Below are positions 48,116 through 59,303 of a stretch of 64,000 nucleotides of DNA, one piece after another. The stretch covers positions 40,724,851 to 40,788,850 of the forward strand of contig CM075782.1 of the NCBI GenBank assembly GCA_037974665.1, given 5' to 3'. The stretch is from Ehretia macrophylla (Eukaryota > Streptophyta > Magnoliopsida > Boraginales > Ehretiaceae). Under the pieces are notes generated by a model. It saw only the letters and a list, made by a program, of their open reading frames with translations, did no database searches and was not told the DNA's origin. The position numbers and the translations under genes are program-made. The stretch's first letter is position 1. Every line of letters starts with the position of its first letter.

Positions 48116-48677
48116 GTCATGTTCATGGCGCAAATCCTTTATGTGTTGACGGTTCACAGTCCCAGCCCAGAGAGATGGCTCATTCAGAAGTCCCAATGGG
48201 CTTAACGATAACCCATCCGCTTCAACAATGCAGTATCCTGGCAAGACGTGATATCGACACGTTGTAAGGCCCTCTAATGTCCCGCAAGTTAGGTTGTCGT
48301 CCTTTTTGCGGCTCACGAGGCACGATCCGGGACACAAAAAAAGCACAAAAAGTGGAAAGGTGGCCCGAAACTGATGAAAATATTCAATTTTGTTCTCCAA
48401 AAACATGCACAGCCGAGCAGGCTTGCTGTTCCCGTCGTAGAGCTCTCAGAGAGCTTTCTGACATTATACTGTGTGCCACGTAACTCTTTACAAATCAAAA
48501 GTTATGGACACCGGAGCGACGGACACCAAGTTATAAACCCCACGCCCCCGGTTTGCGGGCCCAGCCTCTACGTGAAGTGAAGTTGTATAGCCCAAGGTGC
48601 CATGGGATTCGGTAATAGAAATGTGACGGATAAAGCATCTTGGCAAGGCTAATCGGGGCAAAAAAAATTGAAAAGGG

Positions 48678-48795
48678 GGGTGCAATACGAGGACTTCCCT
48701 AGGGGTCACCCATCTTAGTACTACTCTCGCCCAAGCATACTTAACTTCAGAGTTTTGATGGGATCCCGCGCATTAGTGCTGGTATGATCGCACCC
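48678..48795 (-). rRNA. 5S rRNA gene copy 59
   Basis: 118-bp copy with about 9 differences, A-box TACTTAAC and ATCCCGCGC for ATCCGGTGC. RNA 5' end consensus. Confidence 0.89.
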
Positions 48796-49357
48796 GTCAT
48801 GTTGAGGGGGCAAATCCCTTATGTGTTGACGGTTCACAGTCCCAGCCCAGAGAGATGGCTCATTCAAAAGTCCCAATGGGCTTAACCACAACACATCTGC
48901 TTCAACAACGCAACATCCTCACAAGATATGATATCAATGCGTTGTAAGGCCCTCTAATGTCTCGCGAGTTTGGTTGTCGTCCGTTTCGCGGCTCACGACG
49001 TACGATCTGGGACGGAAAAATAGCACAAAAAGTAGAAATGTGGCCCTAAACGAATCAAAACGTTCAATTTTGGGCTCCCAAAATAGGTGCAACCAAGCAC
49101 ACTTGCTACCACCGTCGTAGAGCACTCAGAGAGCTTTCTGACGGTATGCTGTTCGCCACCTAACTCCTTAGGGATCAAAAGTTATGGGCACCGGAGCAAC
49201 GGAGACCTGGTTACAAGCCCCACGCCCTCGGTTTGCTGGCCCCACCTCTACTTGAAGCAAAGTTGTCTTGCCCAAGGTGCAGTGGGATTTGGTTACAGAA
49301 ATGTGATGGATAAAGCATCTTGGCATGGCTAACCGGGGCAAAAAAAATTGAAAAGTG

Positions 49358-49475
49358 GGGTGCAACACGAGGACTTCCCAAGGGGTCACCCATCCTGGTA
49401 CTTCTCTCGCCCAAGCACACTTAACTTCGGAGTTCTTATGGAATCCGGTGCATTAGTGCTGGTATGATCACACCC
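49358..49475 (-). rRNA. 5S rRNA gene copy 60
   Basis: 118-bp copy with about 6 differences, mostly CpG-type changes (CACTTAAC, TCACACCC). Confidence 0.91.
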
Positions 49476-50032
49476 GTCATGTTGAGGGCGCAAATCCCTT
49501 ATGTGTTGACGGTGCACAGTCCCAGCCTTAAGAGATGGCTCGTTCAAAATTCACAATGGGCTTAACAACAACCCATCCGCTTCAAAATCGCAGCATCCTT
49601 GCAAGACGTGATATCGATGCGTTGTAAGGCCATCTAATGTCTCGCGAGTTAGGTTGTCGTCCTTTTTGTGGCTCACGACGTTCAAAGCGGGACCCAAAAA
49701 AAGCATAAAAAGTAGAAAAGTGGCACTGATGAAAAAATTCAATTTTGGGCTCCAAAAATAGGCGCAGCCGAGCAAGCTTGCTGCCCCCGTCGTAGGGCTC
49801 TCGGAGAGCTTCCCAACGGTATGCTGTGCGCTGCATAACTCCTTACGGATCAAAAGTTATGGGAACCGGAGCGACGGAGTCATGGTCACAAGCCCCACGC
49901 CCTCGGTTTGCGGGCCCAGCCTCTACATGAGGCGAAGTTGTCATGCCCAAGGTGCCGTGTTATTCGGTAATAGAAATGTGACAAATAAAGCATATTGGCA
50001 AGGCCAATTGGGGCAAAAAAAATTGAAAAGGC

Positions 50033-50122
50033 GGGTGCAACACGAGGACTTCCGAGAGGGTCGCCCATCCTAGTACTACTCTCGCCCAAGCACGCTTAAC
50101 TTCGAAGTTCTGATGGGATTCG
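50033..50122 (-). pseudogene. 5S rRNA pseudogene copy 61 (5' third lost)
   Basis: The 90 bp matching the 3' part of the RNA are identical to the same part of the copy at 50961 (including the CCGAGAGGGTCG variant). The gene then breaks at GGGATTCG and runs straight into mid-spacer sequence (ACGGAGACCTGG). A deletion of about 430 bp with a short CG overlap explains it and leaves a 249-bp unit. It lacks the RNA 5' end and cannot give a 5S RNA. Confidence 0.88.
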
Positions 50123-50281
50123 ACGGAGACCTGGTTACAAGCCCCACGCCCTCGGTTTGCTGGCCCCACCTCTACTTGAAGCAAAGTTGTCTTGCCCAGG
50201 GTACCGTGGGATTCGGAAATAGAAATGTGATGGATAAAGCATTTTGGCAAGGCTAACTGAGGTAAAAAAAATTGAATGGGG

Positions 50282-50399
50282 GGGTGCAACACGAGGACAT
50301 CCCAGGGGGTCGCCCATCCTAGTACTATTCTAGCCCTAGCACGCTTAACTTCGGAGTTCTGATGGCATCCGGTGCATTAGTGCTGGTGTGATCGCACCC
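50282..50399 (-). rRNA. 5S rRNA gene copy 62
   Basis: 118-bp copy with about 7 differences. A-box intact; ACATCCC and GGTCGCCC are shared with copies at 41455 and 52305. Confidence 0.9.
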
Positions 50400-50960
50400 G
50401 TCATGTTGAGGGCGCAAATCCCTTATGTGTTGACGGTTCACAGTCCCAGCTTAGAGAGATGGCTCATTCAAAACTCCCAATGAGCTTAACAACAACCTAT
50501 CCGCTTCTACAATGCAGTATTCTTGCAAGATGTGATATCGATGCATTGTAAGGCCCTCTAATGTCCCGCGAGTTAGGTTGTCGTCCTTTTCGCGGCTCAC
50601 AACGTACAATCCGGGATGGAAAAAGGCACAAAAAGTAGAAAAGTGAACTGAAACTAATGAAAACGTTCAATTTTGGGATCCAAAAATAGGCACAGCTGAG
50701 CATTTTTGCTGCCCTCATCGTAGAGCTCTTAGAGAGCTTTTCAACAATATGCTGTGCGCCGCATAACTCCTTACGCATCAAAAGTTATGGGCACCGGAGC
50801 GACGGAGACCTGGTCACAAGCCCCACGCCTTCAGTTTGCGGGTCCAGCCTCTACGCGAAGCAAAGTTGTCTTGCCCAAGGTGCCGTGGGATTCAGTAACA
50901 GAAATGTGACAAATAAAGCATATTGGCAAGGCCAATTGGGGCAAAAAAAATTGAAAAGGC

Positions 50961-51078
50961 GGGTGCAACACGAGGACTTCCGAGAGGGTCGCCCATCCTA
51001 GTACTACTCTCGCCCAAGCACGCTTAACTTCGAAGTTCTGATGGGATTCGGTGCATTAGTGCTGGTATGATCACACCC
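50961..51078 (-). rRNA. 5S rRNA gene copy 63
   Basis: 118-bp copy with about 6 differences. A-box intact. It is the intact sibling of the truncated copy at 50033, and their 3' flanks are also nearly identical. Confidence 0.91.
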
Positions 51079-51626
51079 GTCATTTTGAGGGGACAAATCC
51101 CTTATGTGTTGACGGTTCACAGTCCCAGCCTAGAGAAATGGCCTATTCAAAAGTCCCTATGGGTTTAACGACAGCCCATATGCTTTAATAACACAACATC
51201 CTCGCAAGACATGACATCGACGCATTGTAAGGCCCTCTAATGTCCCGCGAGTTAGGTTGTCGTCCTTTTTAAGGCTCACGACGTACGATCCGGGACGGAA
51301 AAACAGCACAAAAATTAGAAAGTGGCCCAAAACTGATGAAAACATTCAATTTTGGGCTCCAAAATCAGGCGTGCTGCCCTCGTCGTAGAGCTTTCGAAGA
51401 GCTTTTCAACGGTATATTGTGCTCCGCATAACTCCTTACAGATCAAAAGTTATGGGCACCGGAGCGACGGAGACCTGGTCACAAGCCCCACGCCCTCGGT
51501 TTGCTGGCCCAGCCTCTACGTGAAGCGAAATTGTCTAACCCAAGGTGCCAGGGGATTCGGTAACAGAAATGAGATGGATAAAGCATCTTGGCAAGGCTAA
51601 CCGGGGCAAAAAAAATTGAAAAGGGA

Positions 51627-51743
51627 GGGTGCAACACGAGGACTCCCAAGGGGTCACACATCCTAGTAATACTCTTGCTCAAGCACACTTAACTTCGTAG
51701 TTCTAATGGGATCCGGTGCATTAGTGATGGTATGATCGCACCC
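51627..51743 (-). rRNA. 5S rRNA gene copy 64
   Basis: 117-bp copy with about 8 differences and a 1-bp deletion near the 3' end of the RNA. A-box CACTTAAC; RNA 5' end consensus. Confidence 0.88.
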
Positions 51744-52304
51744 GTCATGTTGAGGGCGCAAATCCCTTATGTGTTGACAGTTCACAGTCCTAGCCCAGAG
51801 AGATGGCCCATTCAAAAGTACCAATTGGCTTAACGACAACCCATCTGCTTCAACAACGTAGCATCCTCCCAAGACGTGATATCACCACGTTGTAACGCCA
51901 TTTAATGTCCGGCGAATTATGTCGTCATCCTTTTTGCGGCTCACGACGTACGATCCAGGACGAAAAAACAGCATAAAAAGTAGAAAAGTGGCCCGAAACT
52001 GATGAAAATGTTCAATTTTGGGCTCAAAAATTAGGCACAGTTGAGCAAGCTTGCTACCCCCGTCCTATAGCTCTCGGAGAGCTTTCCAACGGTATGTTAT
52101 GCGCCGCGTAACTCTTTACGGATCAAAAGTTATGGGCACCAGAGCGACGGAGACCTAGTCACAAGCCCCACGCCCTCGGTTTGCTGGCCCAGCCTCTACG
52201 TGAAGCGAAGTTGTCTTGCCCAGGGTGCTGTGGGATTCGGTAATAGAAATGTGATGGATAAAGCATCTTGGCAAGGCTAACTGAGGCAAAAAAATTGAAT
52301 GAGG

Positions 52305-52422
52305 GGGTGCAACACGAGGACATCCCAGGGGGTCGCCCATCCTAGTACTACTCTCGCCCTAGCACGCTTAACTTTGGAGTTCTGACGGGATCCGGTGCAT
52401 TAGTGCTGGTATGATCGCACCC
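52305..52422 (-). rRNA. 5S rRNA gene copy 65 (near-consensus, flank interrupted)
   Basis: 118-bp copy with about 5 differences; A-box and both helix I strands are intact. A retrotransposon LTR begins 44 bp upstream of its 5' end, just beyond the TATA-like box, so only the core 5' flank is retained. Confidence 0.92.
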
Positions 52423-53113
52423 GTCATGTTGAGGGCGCAAATCCCTTATGTTTTGACGGTTCACATGTGAGGCCCGACCTCGATTTACATGTCTTGATGT
52501 ACGTGCATTCATTTAGAGTTGCATACATTTACTTGGAATACGTGCATTCATCTCGTAGTACGTGCCTTACCTCGTAATGCGTACCCTAAACCTAGGAAAG
52601 TGTACCCGTACGCTAATCAATAAAGTATCCTACACAAAGCACTAGACTATTAAATAATCCTACAAACTCCACTAACTCTTATTTTAATCCTAAGTCAAAT
52701 TCAATTCAATATTTTAATGTTCAAACATTCTTTATTCTTATTCTTTATTCCTATTCTTTTTGCAAAACCCATGCACCTCAAAATTCCACACTTATTATAA
52801 CCCATGATACCTTAATTTGAATCTAAAATTTCAGATTTTTAAGTTCCTTGGTCGGCCAAACCAAGGCCTTGTGACATGCTTTGCAATTTAAAAATTATCA
52901 TGGACAAGTTATGACACAAGCTCAAGACACCATGCAATAAAAAACTCCAAAATATCCTACCCAAAGCCACCATTCTCGGCCCTTGCAATGCCATGCCAAA
53001 AAGCAATTCAAAATGCTTCAAAAGACAACACAAAATCAGATTTTTGCAAGCCTATAGCCGACCACATGCACAAACATACCATTTCTTTCTCTTAAGCTCT
53101 CATTCTCTCATTT

Positions 53114-53135
53114 TCTCTCTCTCTCTCTCTCTCTC
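53114..53135 (+). repeat. (TC)11 microsatellite in 5' LTR
   Basis: Eleven perfect TC units. The matching site in the 3' LTR (61525-61540) has eight, and the solo LTRs show the complementary GA repeat. It reflects slippage after insertion. Confidence 0.9.
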
Positions 53136-55142
53136 GGCCAAGGCTGCATCCTTAAGCTCCATAGCTTAAGCTCTCATTATAAGGCTCTCCTAGACACTCA
53201 AAGACTCTAAGGAACTCGACCATAGCAGCCCAAGCAAGCAAGAAGCAAGGAAAGATGCATGCAAGCTCATAGAACTCTTCATTTCGGCCCTAGGTATGTT
53301 TTGATAGCTTTTCTTTCATTTCCTTTTGTTCTAATCACATGAACATGCTAAGAACATGATACCTAAGCTAGGAATTAAAGAACCACAAGCTATCTCTCGG
53401 CCAAGCAAGGAGAGAAGACTTTTTTGTGCATCTTCAAGAGCATTGTGCATCTTCATCTATTATCTTGCTAAGGTGAGGGTTAAACTCCTTTAAAAGCTTT
53501 CAAAAATCACATGCATGCCTTCATATGACTATATTTGCCTCTGTAGTTGTTGTATATGTGTGTATATGAGCTTATATAACCATGCATGGCTAGATTTTTG
53601 GCTAGAACTTGAAGAGAGGTAAAAATCGTGTAGCTGGTAAATCTCTGACTTGGTCGAGAGAAGTGCATTTGGCTTAGTAAATGATGTTGAAAATGTGTGG
53701 AAATTCATAGGTGACTAGTTTTTCCAGTTCTGAGAAGTTTTCGTAGAAATAGGCCAAGGAAAATTTTGACTCTAAGGTCTCCGAAATGGTAAAACATCGA
53801 AAGGTATCTAAATCTGGAAAAATTGGAAAGTTGAAGTAGAATCTGGCAGCCTTCTGACTTTGTAGAACGAAGCCATTTTAGTCTAACAAATGATGTCCAA
53901 AATGCATTAGAATTGGTAGGTTTCTATATTTTGCAGTTATGCATATTTTTTTCAGAAATAGACGAAATCCAATTATGATTCTAAGACCCTCAAAATTGGC
54001 AAAAATCGTAATGTGGCTAAAACTGGACAGTTTTTCGTAGTCTCACGGTTTTGGCCATAACTCCTAAGTCCGAACTCCAAATGCGGTGAGGTTTGTTTCC
54101 GGAATTAAATTAATCATTAAGCTTTAGTTTGACAATTTTTTAACTGAAATTGGAGACTGTTTGCTTGTCTAATTGAATGTGGGAAAACAGACCATTGTAG
54201 TGAGGGTTTTGTTTAGTAATGTGATTAGAATCATGTTGAGACCTTTCTTGGGGTATTGAATGCTTGGAATTGTGGCACTTGGATGTTGTGTGGACTGTTG
54301 TGGTTGGTTGAAGTTGCTTAATGTGATTGATGTATGGTTTGGGATCATTAATCGATGAATAGTATGCTTAATCGCACGTTTAAGCACTGAATTGAGACCC
54401 TAACGCTTATGACTTTTGTTAAGAGATGGCCTATTGGTTAAATGTATCAAATTTTGTGGTTAATAGGCTGCCCGTATTTGTCTTTATAGCTCTAAATGTG
54501 ATATCCAATGACTGCATGTTGCTAAGTGAGCTATTCTTGTGTCCGATCTGTTGTAAACGTCGTTGCATGCTTGTATAAACTTATGACTTGATACGTGAAC
54601 CTCGAAATGAGTTATATGACTTGATTTACATGCGTTACTTGGCTGCCCGTTTAATGTTCATATGACTCTACATGTTGTACAAAATGAAAATTCACGTCAA
54701 AGCATGCCTCAAGTGTTTGCCTGTCTATGCACGATCTTATAAATGCTCGGTGGCAACCTACTTTGTTGTCCTCCTAATGTGATATGTTAAATGTTATAAT
54801 TGTACATTGCATACAAGGTTGCAACCTTTCGTTCTGGCATGGTAGCGTTTCACACACACCGGGCAGCATCAGGCTTGCCGGTTCTACCGTGACTACTATG
54901 GTCCAATTCCCTCTCTCGCTTGGGGGCTAGACTTCCTCGGAGAGTTGGGTCGTAGGATTTCGGGGTACATCCGGAGTACACCCATTTGGCGTGATAAGTG
55001 GATGATTTGAAGTCGGCCGCAACAACGGTTATTGGAAATGAATTGAGAGTAAAAGCTCACCGTATCCTTTTCACTATGTGATTAAGTACTCTCGCTTGGT
55101 TCCTAGAGGACCTCGGGGAGGAAAGACGGGTAATTGTGTTCG

Positions 55143-55157
55143 TTTATATTTATATTA
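55143..55157 (+). promoter_or_regulatory. Possible TATA box of 5' LTR
   Basis: TTTATATTTATATTA lies about 840 bp before the LTR end and is conserved at 63557-63571 in the 3' LTR. Its position is plausible for the LTR promoter, but the solo LTRs are less well conserved here. Confidence 0.3.
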
Positions 55158-56003
55158 TGTTATAAAATTACTTGTGTTATATGTCATGCTTTCAAAAAAG
55201 GTTTTCATAGTTTAACCAAAAAAAGGGTTTTCAAAACATATTTCTCATTCCTCCTCGCTGAGTTCATAAGGACTCACCCTCTTTTATCATCACAAGTGAA
55301 GAAGATTAGGAACAGGTACCTGATGATAACGTGCCTATTGATGACTCCTTGGAGTGATTGCCTACCCTATGTGCCTTACTTGACTGTGACTATTTTGTGA
55401 ATGATATGTTTGTTTTGAAGACTACCTCTTATGTTGTTTATCGTTGTTATTGTAAATGACCCTCGTTGTAATTTGGGGTCTAATTTTGGTTTGTACTGAC
55501 TATAACTAGACAGACACTCTTTTGGTCATTTTGCTATCACCACTTTCAATAGTAGCTACTATAAGCTTATGGAGTATTAGGCAAAGAGCCAAGTAAAATG
55601 AATCTATCCAATCTTAAGCAGGTACACATTTGTAGGCTAAGGGATATCAGACACTTGTGTAATAGGAATTAACAAATAAACGGGACATAGTTACCATGCT
55701 AGGTGTTAATCAAACGAGACCTTGAGATAAATAGTAGGCATATCAATTGGTGATAAATAGTAATCTTTGTTGGAATCGAATTTGGGATTGAAAGTTTTGA
55801 GGCATTTAGAAAATTAGGTCAAACTAAAGAGCCCAATTACAGCCGTTATGCTGCCGATTTTCCAAAAAAGTTTTGGAGTTCTAGTCTAAAGGATAAGCTT
55901 AACCTTCGTCAATCGGTTTTAGCTGTAATATAACGAGAACGATTAGTTCACGCCCTAGTCTAGTCTCTATAGGTCGGGTTGGGGACGTGACACCTTATAT
56001 TAA

Positions 56004-56015
56004 TGGTATCAGAGC
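56004..56015 (+). other. Primer-binding site (tRNA-iMet type)
   Basis: TGGTATCAGAGC is complementary to the 3' end of plant initiator methionine tRNA, the usual primer of chromoviruses. It starts 11 nt after the LTR end, slightly further than usual. Confidence 0.88.
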
Positions 56016-56270
56016 TTAGATTGCTTAAGCCGGGTTTAACTCTCGGACCATGGGTAGAAGCCCTAAGGTTTTTAGGATGACTTGTTTATGTGTGTTAATG
56101 TGTGACAATGCTAATTGTGCATTCTTTGTTTCTATGTGCTTATGTGATTAATATGCCTTCATTGTTTGAAAATTTTATGCCTACCTGAAATTGTATGTTG
56201 CATACTCTATACATTAAATTCTTGTCTTATCGTATTCCAATAAATTGTGCATAATAATATGTGCCTATAG

Positions 56271-57340
56271 ATGGCTGGCCCTAGTACCCGCAATACCAAT
56301 AGGGGTGATGTGCCTTAAGAAGCCGGAGATGCTCACTAAACTAATCCCGACATGGCCATGTTTAACATGATGGCGAATGCTATGGATCGCGTGTCACGAG
56401 TAATGGAATGTCAAGATGCACGTGAAGTAACCCATAACAACAACAACAGGAATGGTGGTAAAAATGGGAAAAACAGCAGAATGCGGGAGTTCCTTGACTT
56501 TCACCCGTCCAAATTCTACGGGGAAGCTGATGATGAAAAGGCAGAGGCTTGGCTGTCTGAGATTGAAAGGATTTTCAGGCCACTTGACTATATTGATGAA
56601 GAAAAGATCGAGTTCACTGTGTTTTTGTTGCATGGGGATGCTGAGCATTGGTGGCATACTGTGGAGGCACTTTGGGAAACTGATCATACACCTCGCTTGT
56701 GGGGTAATTTCGTTAAGGTATTCAAGGAGAAATACGTACCTACAGTTTCCAGGCAGAGGCGAATTGAAGAATAAATGCACTTGAACCAGGGTAACATGAC
56801 GGTGGCTCAGTATGACGCTCACTTTGACAGAGTGTCCCGTTATGCACAATACATGGTCAGTACCCGTGAAGCGAAGATGTGGAAATTTATGAAGGGATTG
56901 AGGCCAGAAATTTAGGATCAGGTGGCTTCACATGAGTTCACTACTTATTCTACTCTCCTTGTTGCTACTTCCCGAGTTGAGAAGAGAAAACTTGATAGAG
57001 CAGGTTCGAGCCAGCTGAACAAGAAACCTTACCAGCCTCAAGGACAACAGAGAAATTTCCAGACTCAGAGTCGTAGTCAGGGCCATAGCCTGAATAGACC
57101 TATCAACAACCGTGGCCCGTCTAAAGTACCATTAGCTTCTTCCACCCGTGGATCCATAGGTAGTTCACCTGCTACTCAGATTGTCACCTGTTCTTACTAT
57201 AACAAGAAGGGTCACACTGAGAGCCAGTGCTGGAATAAGTCAGGACGATGCGTGCGGTGTAGCAGTGATCAGCATCAGATTAAGGATTGCCCTAAATGGC
57301 AAGGAAGACAAAATCAAAATAAACCAGCTAGTAGAGGCAA
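56271..57340 (+). pseudogene. gag: gag section: capsid-like region and zinc knuckles
   Basis: The retrotransposon Gag core is recognisable (FLDFHPSKFYG, AEAWLSEIERIF, QGNMTVAQYDAHF). It packages element RNA in particles. A basic, Gln- and Arg-rich linker leads to two CCHC knuckles. The first (57189-57230) has its second Cys changed to Tyr (TAT codon at 57198). The second (57249-57290) keeps the CX2CX4HX4C pattern. Stops at 56316, 56337, 56772 and 56913 break this part. Confidence 0.88.
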
Positions 57341-57399
57341 GACTCCAGTTCCTAGAGTTCAGGCCCGAGCTTATGCTATTGAGTGCGAGGAGCTTCTTG

Positions 57400-57780
57400 A
57401 GAAGACTGTCATTGTTGAAGGTACATTCTTGATATTGAATCACCTTGTTAGGGTACTAATTGATCCAGGTGCTACTCATTCATTTATTACTCCCTTATGT
57501 GTGCAACGTGTGAAATTATGAGTTGAATGTTTGCCTTACGAAGTAGAAGTCAGTACTTCGATGGGTTCTAAACTTGTTACTAGTTCAGCTTATAAAACAT
57601 GTAAAATTCAAATTAAGGATCGGGAATTCTCGACCAATCTTATAGTGTTACCCTTTCAAGACTATGAAGTCATCTTAGGGATGGACTGGTTGGCAAAGCA
57701 TCATGCCCAACTAGATTGTCAGACGAAGATTGTAACATTCCAGATACCTAGACAACCAACATTGGAGGTAATGGGTCGAA
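57400..57780 (+). pseudogene. Retroviral-type aspartic protease section
   Basis: The active-site motif IDPGATHSF lies at 57459-57485 with the catalytic Asp codon at 57462, followed by the VILGMDWL signature. A TGA at 57519 splits the domain. The enzyme would cleave the polyprotein. Confidence 0.88.
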
Positions 57781-57929
57781 GAGACTTCACCGGGAGTTCC
57801 ATTATTTCATCTACGAAAGAAGTGAAGACCTTGAGAAAAGGGTATAGTGGATACTTAGCTTACCTCATCAACAAGCCATCGGACAAAGCTAAGTTGGAGG
57901 AGATACCAGTGATTAAAGATTATCCTGAT

Positions 57930-58670
57930 GTGTTTCCAGAAGAATTTCCCAGTTTAACCCCAGATCGGGAAATTGAGTTTGTAGTAGAAGTATTGCTTGG
58001 CATCCAGCCGATATCTAAAGCTCCCTATCGTATGGCACCAGCCGAGCTACAAGAATTGAAGGACCAATTGCAAAGATTGTTGAAGAAGGGGTTTGTTCAA
58101 CCGAGTTCTTCTCTGTGGGGTGCACCAGTTCTATTTGTAAAGAAGAAAGATGGAACATTGAGATTATGTATCGATTACCGAGGATTGAATCAAATGACCG
58201 TCAAGAATAAATACCCATTTCCATTGATCGATGAGTTGTTTGACCAACTTCAAGGAGCTAAAGTGTATTCAAAACTCGACTTGAGAAAAGGGTATTATCA
58301 GATGCAGATCAAAAAGGAAGATGTTCTTAAATCGACTCTCAGGACTAGATATGGGCACTATGAGTTTATGGTGATGCCATTTGGGCTAACTAATGCCCCT
58401 GCAGCTTTTATGGACTTGATGCACAGGGTGTTTCAACCCTACTTGGACCAATTTGTGGTGATCTTTATTGATGATATTTTGGTATACTCAAAATCCGAGG
58501 CTGAGCATGAACAATATCTACGATTGGTATTGCAGAAACTTCAGGAGTATCAATTGTATGCAAAGTTTAGCAAATGCGAATTTTGGTTGCGGCATATTGC
58601 ATTCTTGGGGCACATCATATCCCAAGAGGGAATAGCAGTGGACCCAGCAAAGAAAGAAGTGGTGATGTCT
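57930..58670 (+). pseudogene. Reverse transcriptase section
   Basis: The ordered Ty3/gypsy RT motifs are all visible: [42 protein letters not shown], the catalytic FIDD box at 58464-58475, and FLGHIIS. The core is uninterrupted from 57531 to 58670 (380 codons including part of the protease). A TAG at 58671 follows at a position where the family normally has a Trp. Confidence 0.93.
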
Positions 58671-58673
58671 TAG

Positions 58674-59300
58674 AAGAAGCCGGAAAATGTTACGGAGGTT
58701 CGGAGTTTTCTTGGTTTAGCCGGCTATTATTGGAGATTCGTGAAGGATTTCTCAAAGATTGCAGGACCGCTTACAAAGCTCACTCAGAAGAAAACAAAGT
58801 TCATGTGGGATGACAAGTGTGAGAACAGCTTTCAAGAATTGAAGAAAAGATTGACAACCGCACCTGTTCTTGCATTGCCTGAAGGGAGTCAAGGCTTTGT
58901 GATCTATAGCGATGCTTCTAAAGAAGGACTGGGTTATGTACTGATGCATAATGGTAGAGTTATTGCATATGCCTCTAGGAAACTGAAGCCGTATGAATTG
59001 AATTACCCGACACATGATTTGGAACTAGCGGCTATTGAGTTTGCATTAAAGAAATGGAGACACTATTTGTGGGATAACAAGTTTGAGATGTTTACGGATC
59101 ACAAGAGCTTGAAGTACTTGTTCTCACAGAAATAATTGAATACGAGCCAAAGAAGGTGGATGGAGCTCTTGGATGATTATAATTGCACAATCAATTATGT
59201 GCCATGTAAAGCGAATATGGTAGCAAATGCCTTAAGTAAGAAGGCAAGCATGGCAAAATTAGAGGTTAAGGTATAAAAGATGTTAGAAGAAGCATTTTTG
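58674..59300 (+). pseudogene. RT connection and RNase H section
   Basis: Begins with the [13 protein letters not shown] motif of the RT thumb. The RNase H follows, with catalytic Asp in YSDAS (58911), Glu in [13 protein letters not shown] (59022) and Asp in FTDHKSL (59097). It removes RNA from the hybrid. Stops at 59133, 59274 and 59301 follow. Confidence 0.9.
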
Positions 59301-59303
59301 TAG

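Larger units (their letters stand above)
45829..52465 (-). repeat. 5S rDNA tandem array, block 4
   Basis: Eleven 5S copies (ten full length, one truncated). Unit spacing is 675-680 bp except a 249-bp remnant unit at 50033-50281 and a 666-bp unit after 50961. After removing the solo LTR and one duplication, the junction unit is 679 bp. The block ends 43 bp upstream of the last 5S gene, where the full-length retrotransposon is inserted. Spacers carry no gene. Confidence 0.95.
52466..55992 (+). mobile_element. 5' LTR of Tekay-like element (family A)
   Basis: 3527-bp LTR starting TGTGAGGCCCGACC and ending GGGGACGTGACA. It is near-identical over its visible length to the 3' LTR from 60815, except for a gap of about 65 bp near its start (after CGATTTACATG) and a longer CT microsatellite. 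The 5-bp sequence before it, TCACA, should be the left target duplication; its partner lies outside the window. LTRs supply the promoter and polyadenylation signals for the element. The region holds no gene. Confidence 0.93.

Noticed and set aside
1..52465. Dozens of recurring minus-strand open frames of 60-75 codons (for example those starting MIRKELRGAQHTVGK or MTPWEVLVLHPPFQF), once per unit
   Set aside because: They run across spacer and the 3' end of the 5S gene, are broken in many units, have no recognisable domain, and recur only because the DNA unit recurs.
1..52465. Cassandra-type TRIM elements, which carry 5S sequence in their LTRs
   Set aside because: The units are strictly tandem with a 680-bp period and have no TG...CA ends, primer-binding site, polypurine tract or target duplications around each 5S copy.
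1..52465. CRISPR-like direct repeats
   Set aside because: The repeats are 5S genes with long spacers in a plant genome. No short repeat-spacer structure is present.
23704..52466. Insertions avoid 5S genes because all four are in spacers
   Set aside because: Genes make up only about 17% of a unit, so four of four in spacer is close to a coin toss.
52839..53033. 64-codon minus-strand frame repeated at 61252-61446
   Set aside because: The two are the same place in the 5' and 3' LTRs, so the duplication says nothing about coding.
56394..57443. Overlapping open frames in other frames of the gag region (both strands)
   Set aside because: They overlap the readable Gag frame with its Gag core and CCHC motifs and show no features of their own.
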